Both the position numbers and the translations under genes were made by a program. 64,000 nucleotides of DNA from Chamaecrista fasciculata. Taxonomy: Eukaryota; Streptophyta; Magnoliopsida; Fabales; Fabaceae. The stretch's first letter is position 1, and every line of letters begins with the position of its first letter. Location: assembly GCA_003254925.1 (NCBI GenBank), contig QANZ01027968.1:1-64000 (forward strand), read 5' to 3'. The notes under the pieces are model-generated. The model was not told the DNA's origin and made no database searches. It saw nothing but the letters and a program-made list of their open reading frames with translations. Positions 25,046 through 36,230 of this stretch are shown one piece after another.

Positions 25046-26041
25046 ATGGCATTTCACGTAGCTTGCCCAATTACATGGTAATACTCTTCTCTTCTCTTCT
25101 CTTTTTCTCGCGCCTTCTTTCTCTTATAAACTCTCTCTTTTCCTCTTCTTCTTCTTCTTCCCATCTCACAAAGTTTCCGTTTTTTTTTTTTGGGTTGTTT
25201 CAGCCGCCGAATCTGCTTCTGCTCGCTAGGGTTTCCTCGCTCCCTCCACACATCGAATGCCAAGCATGGGTTCTTGGATGAGGTCGCCAGAATCGACGAG
25301 TTCCTTAAGGACCCATTGGGAATTAGGGTTCAAGATGGAGAAAGGACCGTTCAAGTCGCCGTCCCCAAGGTTGTTCCGCCGCCGCCGCCGCCACAGCGGC
25401 AGTTGCAGACGCCGGCCGTGGCGGCTGATGGTGGTGTCCCGGTTGCCGATGCGGTGGACGAGGCCGTGTCGATTAAGGCCAAAAGGGTAGCGCTGCAGCG
25501 GAAGGGGGCTGCCGCCATGATTGCCGCCGAGGAGTACGCTCGTCAGTTTGAGTCAGGAGATGCGGTGGTGAGGTTTTGGAGATGATTTATGTGATAATTG
25601 TTTGCATTTGTGTTTGGAATTGTTGATGTCATAGCTGTGCATTCTTGTGGTTGAGTTGAGATAGTGCTATCATATGCTTTATACAATGGAATTTAGCTTG
25701 CCAAGTTGTGAAATTTGATTGCCTTGTGTGTGTTCCCTGTGTTCTAACTACTCTGATTTCCTTTACTCTCAAATCTTGACTGCTGGGAGTTAACTATAAG
25801 ATTAGTGCACATGGGTTAAAAGTTTTAGTTTTTTGTTAAATGTTTTGATTGACGTTTCACTTAGCTCACTGAATTGACAATTGTCTCTTTTATTGTAAAG
25901 TTTTGTCTTATGTGTGTTGGATTGTGAGTGTAATTCATCTTTCTTATGTGATTGATGCTGAGCTGTCTATGTCTGTGGGGTACCCTATTGGATTGAGAAG
26001 CATTATTTATCTTTGAGACTCTTATTTTTCTTTTCAATTAA

Positions 26042-26073
<32 letters not shown>

Positions 26074-29000
26074 GGATGCAGTGGGAAATCTGGGTGGCGA
26101 AGAACAGGGTCAGTTGAATGTTAAAGTCTTTTGCCGGATGTGCAATCGTGTTGAAAATGAAGGAAGTGATAGAGCCAAAAAAATGCTTTCTTGCAAAGGT
26201 TGTGGTAAGAAGTACCATAGGAACTGCTTGAGAAGCTGGGCTCAACATAGAGGTAAGAAGAAATATTTGCCCATATACTAATGTGGTCCATTTGCCGCAT
26301 ATTCTCATTCTATGTGTTCTTTATTGTAGATTTATTTCATTGGAGTTCTTGGACCTGTCGTGCTTGCCGAACTTGTGAGGTAATCTGTGATTTGCAATGT
26401 TTACTAACTTGCACTTCTTCATGCTTGTAATTGTGTATGGGAAGCTCTTTTGTATTCAGATTTTTTGGTAAAAAATGATTGTTCACCTTTTCATTGATTT
26501 TATATTTCTCGATTCTGATTTGTTATTCCTTTGTAATAAATTGTTCTTATATGACCCTGGATGGAATGGAAGCATGTTTGACCTCTAATGATGTTTATGT
26601 GAATACAAGATCTTTAGACTAGACTTATGTAAAAGTCCTTATATTGTTGCTATCAAATTCACCATGACAAATAAGACATGTGGCAAAACTGTTTGTACGA
26701 CCAATCATGGGAAAGATAGAATATAACGAGAACTTTTTAAAAACTTATGTGTCTTATTTTAGTTGGTGAACCGATAGCAAAGACCTAAGGAATCTTATTT
26801 TTTGCTTGATCCATGATGGCGCAATTTGTGCACTCCAAACTTCTGAAAATGTAGCTTAGGTACTTAATTTTGTTTACTGTACTTTCAGATGGGAGGTCGG
26901 ATTTAATTATTTAATCAAATAAACACAAGCAGGCATAAATATAGTTTCTCTGATTTTTTCCTTAAGTTGAATGCTTGTAGTCCTTATATGATAAATTGAA
27001 TATCTTGTATGATTTTTTCCTTATATGATAAGTTTCTAGTGCCAACTGATGTTCCATATTTGTGTTAGTCTTAATGGTCTATCTGATTCATCCAGGCTTG
27101 CCGAAGGACAGGAGATCCAAGTAAGTTCATGTTCTGCAAAAGGTGTGATGGTGCTTACCATTGTTATTGTCTGCAGCCTCCCCACAAGGTAGAGTGTTCA
27201 TCACTTATCAGCAAGCATAATTTTGGTTTATGCCCTTTTATTTATGGTTGTGCTTAATGCAGAATGTTAGTTCTGGGCCATATTTGTGCCCGAAACACAC
27301 ACGGTGTCACAGCTGTGGATCCAATGTTCCTGGAAATGGGCTAAGTGTGAGGTATCAATATTCCTTTGTTTTATACTTTATTTATAGCATTCTGCATTCC
27401 AACAGACGCTTCTTAATTTTTACAGTTTTTTTCTTTTATTATGATTGTTTACCCATTTGAGATGGACCCTTGCACTGCAATTTAAGTATATGATACTTTG
27501 GAAACTTATGCTAGACCGTTCACAGGTTTATACTGTTAATATGATGGGTAGATCTGCTTATGAACACTGTTAGTAGTTAATGACATATCTGCAGACTCAG
27601 CATGCTTTATTTGAGAGATGAACTTACCTTTTGCTTGTTTATTTCTTAGGTGGTTTCTGGGGTACACCTGCTGTGATGCTTGTGGAAGATTATTTGTGAA
27701 GGGGAATTACTGCCCTGTGTGTTTGAAGGTATCAATCTTGTCTTGCTTTTCTTTGGGGAAAACAGGGTGTAACATGGAATTCGGATCATTTTACTTACAA
27801 TTGCAAACCACTGGCTTATTGAATCAACTTTGAGAATCTTCAACTATGACTATGGAGAAAGGCCACTTATTGTGGGTCTTCGGTTAAGTTTAAATTGTAG
27901 GGCTTTGGTTAGGGTTGAGCACAGGTTGGGTTGGATATGGTCTAGGGGAGAATCCAACCTAAGCCGCACAACTCTCTGCGAGTTGGGTTAGGTTGGTTTT
28001 GCGGGGTTGCAGGTTGACTCGAACCGCTTATCACCTCTAGCTTTGGTGATGCTGCGCAATGCCTGCAAGTTCATTTATGGATTACGTACTCCAATTTTAA
28101 TTAATGAAATAGAACCTTGGTATCATTTTGGACCTTAAAAAGTATAATGTGGTAAGTTGCTAGTACAATCTTAATCGGATTTTTTTTAAAAAAAAAATAT
28201 TATATTGTTCTTTTGGAAGGAACTGATCTGCAGGATTCTTATTTAGTTTAGGATCTTTTGAATGTTCAGTAGGCTTGTATTCTATGGATCCTCAGTTATC
28301 CCTGATTTCTCTGGCAATTGAATGATGTAAAGCAGTCTTTATATACACTTTGCTTTTGGAATATATTTAGAACTTTGATACAGGGTTTTATACATTTTAC
28401 ACCCAGCCTGCCTGCTTTGTAAATATGAGATTGTGCTCCAGTTAATGCCTTTTGTCATTATTGAGAGATTTTGGTGTTTTTAATATTTTATTTAAAAAAA
28501 TTCAGTGTTGTCTTCTTTTTGCCCTCCCTTTTACAACTATAGCAATTTGTCTGACTCTGATGAATATTGGGACAGTTATATGCACAGGAAAAAGTGTAGC
28601 CTTGAAAGAAATAATAAAGTTGACTGATTCTATTGATTCATCCTGTAGGTCTATAGAGATTCAGAATCAACTCCGATGGTTTGCTGTGATGTTTGCCAGC
28701 GTTGGGTGCATTGCCAATGTGACAATATAAGGTTAGTTTACCTATACTAACCTTATAAGGTTGTGATGATGTATGATATAGATTGATGTCCATTTGAGTT
28801 ACAGAAAATACATTCTGATCAATAGTCCCTTATGTAAGTCTATGTGTATCCTCAGCCTTCTGACAGGGATTGAACTTGGGGGGTCTTTTCAACATGTTAT
28901 TCATGGACATAAATATGAAATTGTAGTTGGTGTATAGCTTTCTGAAGTGTAAAATCTGTCTTTTTTTTGGATTAGAAGAATTAGTAAATTTTCTCTTGAT

Positions 29001-31871
29001 TTTGAAATTTGAATATTGTAAAAGATTGGCACATTATATTGTGTGAAGATGGTGTTTATGTTATAATGTGGTAGCGTTAACGTGTATCCTTCTAGGTTCT
29101 AATATTTGTGGTAAAATGTATTATTAATTGGATTTTAATCATGCTACTATTTATTTGGAGGCTATTAGTGCCATCATTAATACTATAGATATTTAAGTTG
29201 TGAGCTGAGTCATGAGGTACAGTTTGTTCAGTTGTTGATACTTGCAATTACTAAACATTTTTGTTTCTTGCTTTTGAATGGCTCGTTCCTTGACAGTCAG
29301 TATTTGTGATTTTACCATTTCTGGAAAGCTCTTTATCTGTTGGCCTTGATTTAATGGACTGGTTAAGGTAGCTTATTTGTAAAATCACATTTTACAGTGA
29401 TGAAAAGTATCTTCAATTTCAAGTGGATGGGAATCTGCAGTATAAATGTCCCACATGTCGTGGGGAATGTTATCAGGTATGTGGTATGCCTTCTATTATC
29501 TATCACTATATTTACCTGTAGTTGGCTCTCCTTATTTTCTTCATGAAAAGAATTATATTTATAATTTATGTGTTTTGCAGGTTAAGGATCTTGAAGATGC
29601 TGTTCAAGAACTGTGGAAGAGAAGAGATATTGCCGACAGAGATTTAATTGCCAGCTTGAGGGCTGCAGCTGGTTTACCAACTCAAGAAGAAATATTTTCT
29701 ATTTCACCGTATTCAGATGATGAGGATAGTGAGCCTGTAAAAGCAAAGAGTGAATCTGTGCGTTCCTTTAAGTTCTCTTTGAAGAATTTGTCTGATCACT
29801 CACCAAAGAAGACAAAAGATTATGCTAAGAAATGTTCAAGCAAAAAGTATGGTAAGAAAAAGGACCACCAGCTGTTTATGACTGGTAAAACTGATCCACA
29901 TCATAGTTTCGAAGGACATAGTGATGCCAAATCAATGCATAGCATGGATGATGATATCCAATCCTACAGGAATGAATGTCTTGATGCTTATTCTTCACCT
30001 GCTGCTGGAAGCCTGAGTCAAACTGAAGGATCTGGTCCTATAAATCAGCCAGGGATTTTGAAACAGAAATTTGTGGACGAAGTGATGGTCAGTGATGAAG
30101 AGAGAAAACCTAGGGTTGTTCGAATTAAGAGCAATAAGACACAAACTCTTGATAGTGAAGAGGACACTGGAAAAAATAGGGATAAGGCTCCTAATGTGAA
30201 AGGCAAGAAGTTGGTAATAAACTTGGGGCCACGGAAAATTAATGTGAGTAATTCTCCAAGGTCTGATACTTCAAGCTGCCAAAGAGATCAAGATCTGACT
30301 AGCGCTAATGGTATATATCTTAGGTTCAATTCTTTTCCTTTTCATCCTTTTTACAGCCCAATTAATTTAAGAATTGGGGTTTTTAGGACAAGTGGACTAT
30401 GTCTAATTCCTTATTTAAGATCTACTTATCATATGAGTTTCCTTGAATAATTAGATAGCTCCTTTACCTGTTCTCAAGTGTGACTTTATTGATTTAAATT
30501 TCCTACCAGGCAATGAAGATATTAGCCAATCAAGGAAGGGAGACAAGTTTTTGTTAGATCGACAAGATGGCACAGCTAGAAACGTTGATGGTAAAGGTTG
30601 AGTATTGGTTGCAATTTTCTTTTTCTTTTCTGTGATAGAGTTTGACTAGAGCTTTCCATTATACCAATGGTTAGCATGCAGAGATAGATCTCTTGTTTCT
30701 TTAGTTGTCTGTTTTTTTTTTTTATAAAAAGTAACGTGGGTTTATGTGACTTGGCTTGCAGAACTCAGAACTGATTCTCATCAATCAAAAGATTTAAAGG
30801 TTTCAGGAAGAGAAGGAAATTTCATAAAGCTGGGAAAAGTTAAGCCGGAAATTACTGAACCTAACCCAACCTCTGGTAGAGGCAACACTGCTGATGGATG
30901 TGGTTCTGTTCCCTTAGAGCGGCCTCGGATATTTATAGGGAAACGTAATAGTGAGGGTGTGATTGATCGAGCTATATCACGGGGTGAGAGGCCATCTGCA
31001 GGGAAACAGTCAGAAGGCAGGTCTGACACACATGATGAGACAGACGACAATACTAATAATACACCTTCACATTCTTTGCCGAAAGATTCTAAACCTTTGC
31101 TGAGATTTAAATTCAAGAAACCTAGCATTGAAAGTCAAAGTTCCCCTCAACGAGAGGATGAGAAGACTACCATTAAGGGACAAAGATCAAAACGAAAGAG
31201 ACCTTCACCTTTAATGGAAAAAGCATCAACTAACGAGGATGAAGATGTTGCACAATCACTTCAAGATGGTCCAATGGATGAGATCATGGATGCTAATTGG
31301 ATATTGATGAAATTGGGTAAAGATGCCGTTGGAAAGAGAGTTGAAGTTCACCAGACATCTGACAATTCTTGGTTAGTTTCTCCTATAACTGTCTTTTCAT
31401 TGCTTTTACCCTTTACTGAATTTTACTTGCATTTCTGTTTGTTTCTTTGTTTTTGGAAGTTTCATTATGAAGCAAAAACGCTTGGCGTATGAGTGTGCAT
31501 TTCCTTCTATTATATTTCCAATTTCCTATATGTTAAAGGCTTTGGCTTCTGTGTGTATATTCTTTTGCATATTTTGAAAAGATCTCTTTCCTCTGCATTT
31601 TTACTTCAATAGGTTTCTTTTCCACAAGACATTTGTGTAGCTTACTAGCTTTTGCTTGTACCAGCAAAATTACTCTGCAGAACTTGTGTTCATTATTAGC
31701 GAATATGTACCATTTTCACTTTTGTCCAGGCACAAAGGAACGGTCACCGATGTAATTGATGGAACTTCAAAAATATCTGTTACCTTAGAGGATGGGAAGT
31801 TGAAGACTTTGGAACTCCGTAAGCAAGGAGTCCGTTTCGTTCCTCATAAGCAGAAGAGATCAAAAGCTTAA
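25046..31871 (+). CDS. PHD-finger protein with C-terminal Tudor-like domain
   Basis: Thirteen exons: 25046-25077, 25204-25567, 26075-26252, 26330-26379, 27096-27188, 27263-27351, 27650-27728, 28649-28731, 29398-29476, 29581-30310, 30510-30590 (or 30596), 30762-31371, 31730-31871. The join is in frame and gives 869 (or 871) residues. It begins MAFHVACPITCRRICFC, which I recall as the conserved start of this plant family (Arabidopsis At3g08020/At3g52100), and the ATG lies on a tiny first exon. Residues about 147-349 hold three clustered Cys/His PHD-type zinc modules (CRMC..CKGCGKKYH; CRACRTCEAC..CKRCDGAYHC; CCDVCQRWVHC). A long charged, low-complexity middle with Lys-rich stretches follows. The end (HKGTVTDVIDGTSKISVTLE) looks like a Tudor/Agenet fold. 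A nuclear chromatin reader is inferred, and its histone targets are unknown. Confidence 0.93.
26048..26073. repeat. (AT)n microsatellite at a splice acceptor
   Basis: An uninterrupted AT run ends directly in the TATATAG acceptor of PHD intron 2 and takes the place of the usual pyrimidine tract. Confidence 0.9.
27910..28039. mobile_element. Small hAT element in PHD intron 7
   Basis: This 130-bp, G/C-rich segment has ends TAGGGTTGAGCA and, reversed, TAGAGGTGATAA, a common hAT end type. It carries internal GGTTGGGTT and CCAACC motifs. The exact 8-bp duplication GCTTTGGT (27902-27909 and 28040-28047) flanks it. Confidence 0.85.
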
Positions 31872-33080
31872 GACTCTCAACTTAGCCAACTTTTTGGTTA
31901 TATTCTTTCATGTGGAAACTGTCTATTCTTTAATTTGAAGAGACAGCTCCTCCATCTTTAAAGTTAGGAGACCTCTAGTTACTGGACTTGTATTCCTTGC
32001 TTGTTGCTTTCAGTGATTCAATACGTTGCCCATTTTTTGGCTGAAGGATCCTCTTCTTCTGGGAGCTATTTCAGTTTTCCTTGAAGAGTTTAACCTTCTT
32101 CTTCAACTGAGGTCCCTTTTCAAAACTGCTGAATCTTCATCCTGGGTTAGATTTATCTTTTTTCTTTTTTTTTCATGTATCTGATTTCAGAAAGTAGTGT
32201 TTCTATCTCTGATGTATAGGTCACCAATTAGTGTAGAATGAGGATTGAGTTTCCGATGTATGACTTATGCTGCTAGTTGTATTGTGAATTACAGTGTTAA
32301 TCAGCTGAGATATTTCTATTTTGAAATTGCTCTTTTTCATTTTGTTCAAGTGTTTCATTTCCCCTAAATACTTGCTGCGTTATAAGCACCTCTTCCCAAG
32401 GTAATGTTTTGGAAAAGGATGAATAAAACTATTTGAAAAGTATACAATTTTTTATATCCTTATCACCAAATTTATTATTAACAGTAAAAAAATTATTATT
32501 AAAAAGGCTCGTGTCAGAAATTTGTGTCATTTTCAGTTTCTAGTTATTTTGAAACCCCGATTTAAGAGATTTAAGCATATTCAACTATTTGTATTTTCCC
32601 ATATTTAAGCACTACACATGATGGTGATTTGATAGGCTGGATGAACTTTACCATATCAAATACTTTTTTCAACAAAAAAAAAATGGCCAAAAAGAAAAAG
32701 GTGAAAAGCTTTTTTGTTCGTTAGATTAAAAATATTATTAGATAGCAAGGTGCAATTTAATTATTCTTTCAAATTCGTCAAATTTATAAAATAAAGTGAT
32801 TTAATCATTTTAAAAAATTACTTTCCTACTTAAATTTATCTTACCGAAAGACACTTTAAATAAAGTTTAATTATAAAAAATATATTTTTGTGTAAAATTT
32901 TTAAAGAAAACAGTGTACATTGCCCAGGCTTAAAAGAAAAACAATGTACATCACTACATTGTATAAAATCTTTTATTAAATATAATGAACTAAAACACTA
33001 AAACAGTTTTTTTTTTTTAAAAAAAGAAATTCTATAGTTTATTTTATATTTTTTAAAACTTTATACAAGGTAGTCGAGAT
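31872..33080. other. PHD gene 3' UTR and intergenic DNA
   Basis: The first few hundred bases after the stop are probably 3' UTR. Beyond about 32400 the DNA is AT-rich with no gene or clear repeat. Confidence 0.5.
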
Positions 33081-33622
33081 TGTTGAAGTCCCACATCCCT
33101 TAGTTAAAGGATCTTCTAACACTATATATATAATGGGGCAACCCTCTCCTTATGAGAGCTCTTTTGGGGAGAGTTAGGCCTTTCTACATGTTATCAGAAT
33201 CTGGTTATGTGGGATGGATGAGAGCCTTACTGTAGGCTGCCCCGGGAATAACCCGTTGGCTTCACGCCCGAGTTGGGCGTGAGGGGGGCGTGTTGAAGTC
33301 CCACGTCGCTTAGTTAAAGGGCCTTCTAACACTATATATATATAATGGGGCAACCCTCTCTCTTTGAGAGCTCTTTTGGGGAGAGTTAGGCCTTTCTACA
33401 TGGTATCAGAGCCAGGTTTGGGCGTGTGGGATGGATGAGCCTTACTGTGAGCTGCCCTGAGAATAACCCGTTGACTTCACGCCTGAGTCGGGCGTGAGGG
33501 GGGCGTGTTGAAGTCCCACATCCCTTAGTTAAAAGGGCCTTCTAACACTATATATATATATATATAATGGGGCAACCCTCTCCTTATGAGAGCTCTTCTG
33601 GGGAAAGTTAGGCCTTTCTACT
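33081..33622 (+). mobile_element. TRIM retrotransposon in a three-LTR tandem array
   Basis: Three LTR copies (33081-33188, 33291-33400, 33506-33622), each starting TGTTGAAGTCCCAC and running to CCTTTCTAC, alternate with two short internal domains (33189-33290 and 33401-33505). Each internal domain starts with a tRNA-Met primer-binding site (TGGTATCAGAGCC in the second) and ends with a purine tract (GTGAGGGGGGCG). There is no coding capacity. The whole array, not each unit, is flanked by the 5-bp duplication GAGAT (33076-33080 and 33623-33627). LTRs of about 110 bp with roughly 100-bp interiors fit terminal-repeat retrotransposons in miniature, which are moved by other elements' proteins. Confidence 0.9.
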
Positions 33623-33806
33623 GAGATCAAGATCGGAAGATCGCAAGGCCATTCCTAGCTAAATCGGATGCAGGATCATTTTTTGGTAAGATCGTGATAA
33701 GATCGCTTGTTTGTTTGAAAGATCGGTAAGATCCTAATTTTAAAGGCCAAAAAGCATACTTTCTTTTTTAGCTCCAAAATTGCATTTTAGACACACAAAA
33801 AATTAA

Positions 33807-34171
33807 GATAAATTATACTTTGGTATCTTGTGGTTTGGTCATATTTTACTTTGGTACCTTATGGTTTAAAAAATGACACTTTGGTACCCTGTGGTAATCT
33901 CCATTAACATTTTGGTACCATTTGGAGCTATTTTGTAATTTTAATCATAACAAATTTTACAAAAATTATATATTGACCCCTAATTTTTCAGAAAATTACA
34001 AATAGGTCCTTAGATTCATATTATCTAGGGACTATAATGAAAACTTCAAAAAAAAAATTGGGGTCAATTTGTAATTTTTGCAAAATTTGTTATAGTTAAA
34101 ATTACAAAATAGCTCTAAAGGTACCAAAGTGTTAATGGAGAATACCGCAGGGTACCAAAATGTAATTTACC
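33807..34171. mobile_element. MITE of the 'ACTTTGGTACC' family
   Basis: Left end GATAAATTATACTTTGGTA pairs with right end (reversed) GGTAAATTACATTTTGGTAC, and the arms are long and imperfect. It is the uninterrupted relative of the element at 51795-52513. Target duplication is unclear. Confidence 0.7.
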
Positions 34172-34206
34172 AAGAAAAAAAAAATTAAAAACCCCAATGC
34201 TTAGGG

Positions 34207-35755
34207 TTAGTTCGTTTCCGTTTTTTTTAAAATTTCTTTTGATTATAATCATAGTTTGATTATAATCAAAGTTGATTATTTTTGTAGTGGTGTTTGGATG
34301 ATTGTTGATTATTTGGTGTGAAATTATTAAAATGGGTATGTAATGATTGTGGTAGGTGGATAAAAAGTAAGGAAATTGATAAATTGTATAGGGGTATAAA
34401 TGGAAGAAAAAGTTGGAAAAAGTAAGATTTGATTTGATTATAATAAAAGTGTGTTTGGATGTGATTGTTGTTTGAAAAAAAAAACAAAAATGTTACTGTT
34501 TGCCTTGAAAAGCGTGAAATCTTGATTATTTTTGTGTGTAAGTGGGGGGATGATTATCCAAATCGGTGCACCGTTTCATTTTTGCCTACGAAATGGTGCA
34601 CCAAAAAGGAGTAAAATGTCTTCTAGTTGCTCGACATTCGGTGCACCAGCGAAGAAATCGGTGCACCGATTCGCAGCAGATGAGAGAGAAAGTGTAGCAC
34701 TGGCGGACCCGAAATTTTCATTCATTTTGGCCTAATACTCAATTGGTGTATGTGAACAATCGGTGCACCAAATACTCAATCGGTCCACCGATTAGGTGGT
34801 GTAAATTCCTTATGTGAACAATGGGTGCACCAAATACTGAATCGGTCCACCGATTAGGCGCTGTAAATTCCCTATATGAACAATCGGTGCACCAAATACT
34901 CAATCGGTGCACCAAATGTCGGCCTATATAAGCATTTGGCGTCCCATTCATTCATTTTTTTAACCAACAAATGAATTAACAATGTTCATAGTTCCCTTTC
35001 ATTTATATATTTGTGGGCTTTTTCATTCGTCTTTGATTGTCGATGGTATTCTTTGATTGTCGAAATGTGTATGCTATTTAGTTTATGTCGAGATCGAAAA
35101 CGAAACTTTGCTGTGATGTAAATTTTCTGTCGAGTAAGAAATCAAATCTAAAACGAAATCTAAATTTTCTGTCGAGAAATCAAATCTGAAACGAAATCGA
35201 AATCGGCGGCGAGCTACAAGAACAACACCAACGACGCCGACAGAGACAAAGCGATTGCTTAGTACAGTGCCTTGTCAGTTCCGTAGCCGTCGAACTTGTG
35301 CTTGCGAGATGTGCGTGCGTTTCTATTCTTGATTCAAGAAAAGGAATTTTGATCCTCATACTTGGGTACTCGCATAAAAATCTCAGGAATTTTGATTCAA
35401 GATTATGTTCTTCATTGGTATAGAATATGGCTAAATTGCAGAATGAAATACTTTGTCACGGGGAGAAGCAGAGACGAGGGAGAAGCAGAGAAGCAGAGAA
35501 TGGCTAAATTGCAAATTTGATCCCTAAATATTTTGGGCAAAATAACATTTTAGCCCTACACAATAATGAGTAATTGTAAAATGGCCCAATATTTATGGAA
35601 ATGACCATTTTGCCCTTTGTGATTGGAGATTGAATGTATTAGAGTATAGGTAATTATAGGTTTATGTATAGGGGTATAAGTGTAATTGAGTGTGTTTGAT
35701 TATTTAAGAATCATGATTATAATTGAATCAGGAAAAAAACTTAAACGAACATATT
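34207..35755. mobile_element. Possible TIR element with GGTGCACC motif array
   Basis: Related inverted ends (left GTTCGTTTCCGTTTTTTTT with TTATAATCAT; right, reversed, GTTCGTTTAAGTTTTTTTCC with TTATAATCATGATT) bound about 1.55 kb. Near the left end ten copies of CGGTGCACCR-type motif lie between about 34560 and 34920, in part as a direct repeat of about 62 bp, followed by a TATATAA box near 34925. No transposase or target duplication found, so the element call is tentative. Confidence 0.4.
34740..34925 (+). repeat. Three-unit direct repeat of about 62 bp
   Basis: Units begin GTGAACAATCGGTGCACC or close and continue AAATACTCAATCGGTCCACC and GATTAGG-G-TGTAAATTCC. The last unit is partial. Each carries two copies of the near-palindrome GGTGCACC/GGTCCACC. 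Confidence 0.85.
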
Positions 35756-36230
35756 TATTTTGATTATAATCAAAACAAAACGAAAACGAATGGGCTTTAA
35801 TCGACCATCTCACTCTCAGACTCAATATATTCCCTCGTCGTTCGTCAAAATTGCTCTGCGACTGCGATCTCTGCCTCCTTCCGTCGTTCGTCAGTTCGTC
35901 CTTCTCCTTGCTTCCCGTCGTCGTCGTCGTCGGCTTCAGTTCTTCAATCTTGGTTAGTCTAATCTTGTTTCAATTTGTGAATGGCTATTCTAGTGTTCTT
36001 CGTTTTTCTTGGTTAGGGATAGTGGTTAGTCTTCACTCTTGAATCTTGATGATGCTTGCAGTGCTGAAATTACTGGAAGTATATATATATATTTTGTAAT
36101 TTTGGGACAACTCAACATCAAAAGGCACGTAAATTAACCCATTACTCCATAGTCCACTCCACAGACACTAGACAGTGAACCCCATAACGCATTCCAGAGC
36201 GTAGGTGAGGCAGAGGAAGGAGAAGAAGCC
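35756..36230 (+). promoter_or_regulatory. Upstream region of RPB11
   Basis: CT- and CGT-rich text at about 35800-35950, with a (CGT)5 run near 35917, may be an upstream untranslated exon or core promoter. A second leader-like stretch (about 36150-36230) runs into the RPB11 start codon. I cannot tell which start site is used. Confidence 0.35.

Noticed and set aside
30781-31128. Minus-strand frame opposite the PHD gene
   Set aside because: It is a shadow of exon 12, whose coding sense is supported by splice signals and family similarity.
33060-33640. Simple satellite array at 33.1-33.6 kb
   Set aside because: Primer site, purine tract, TG start and a single 5-bp duplication around the array show it is a TRIM retroelement.
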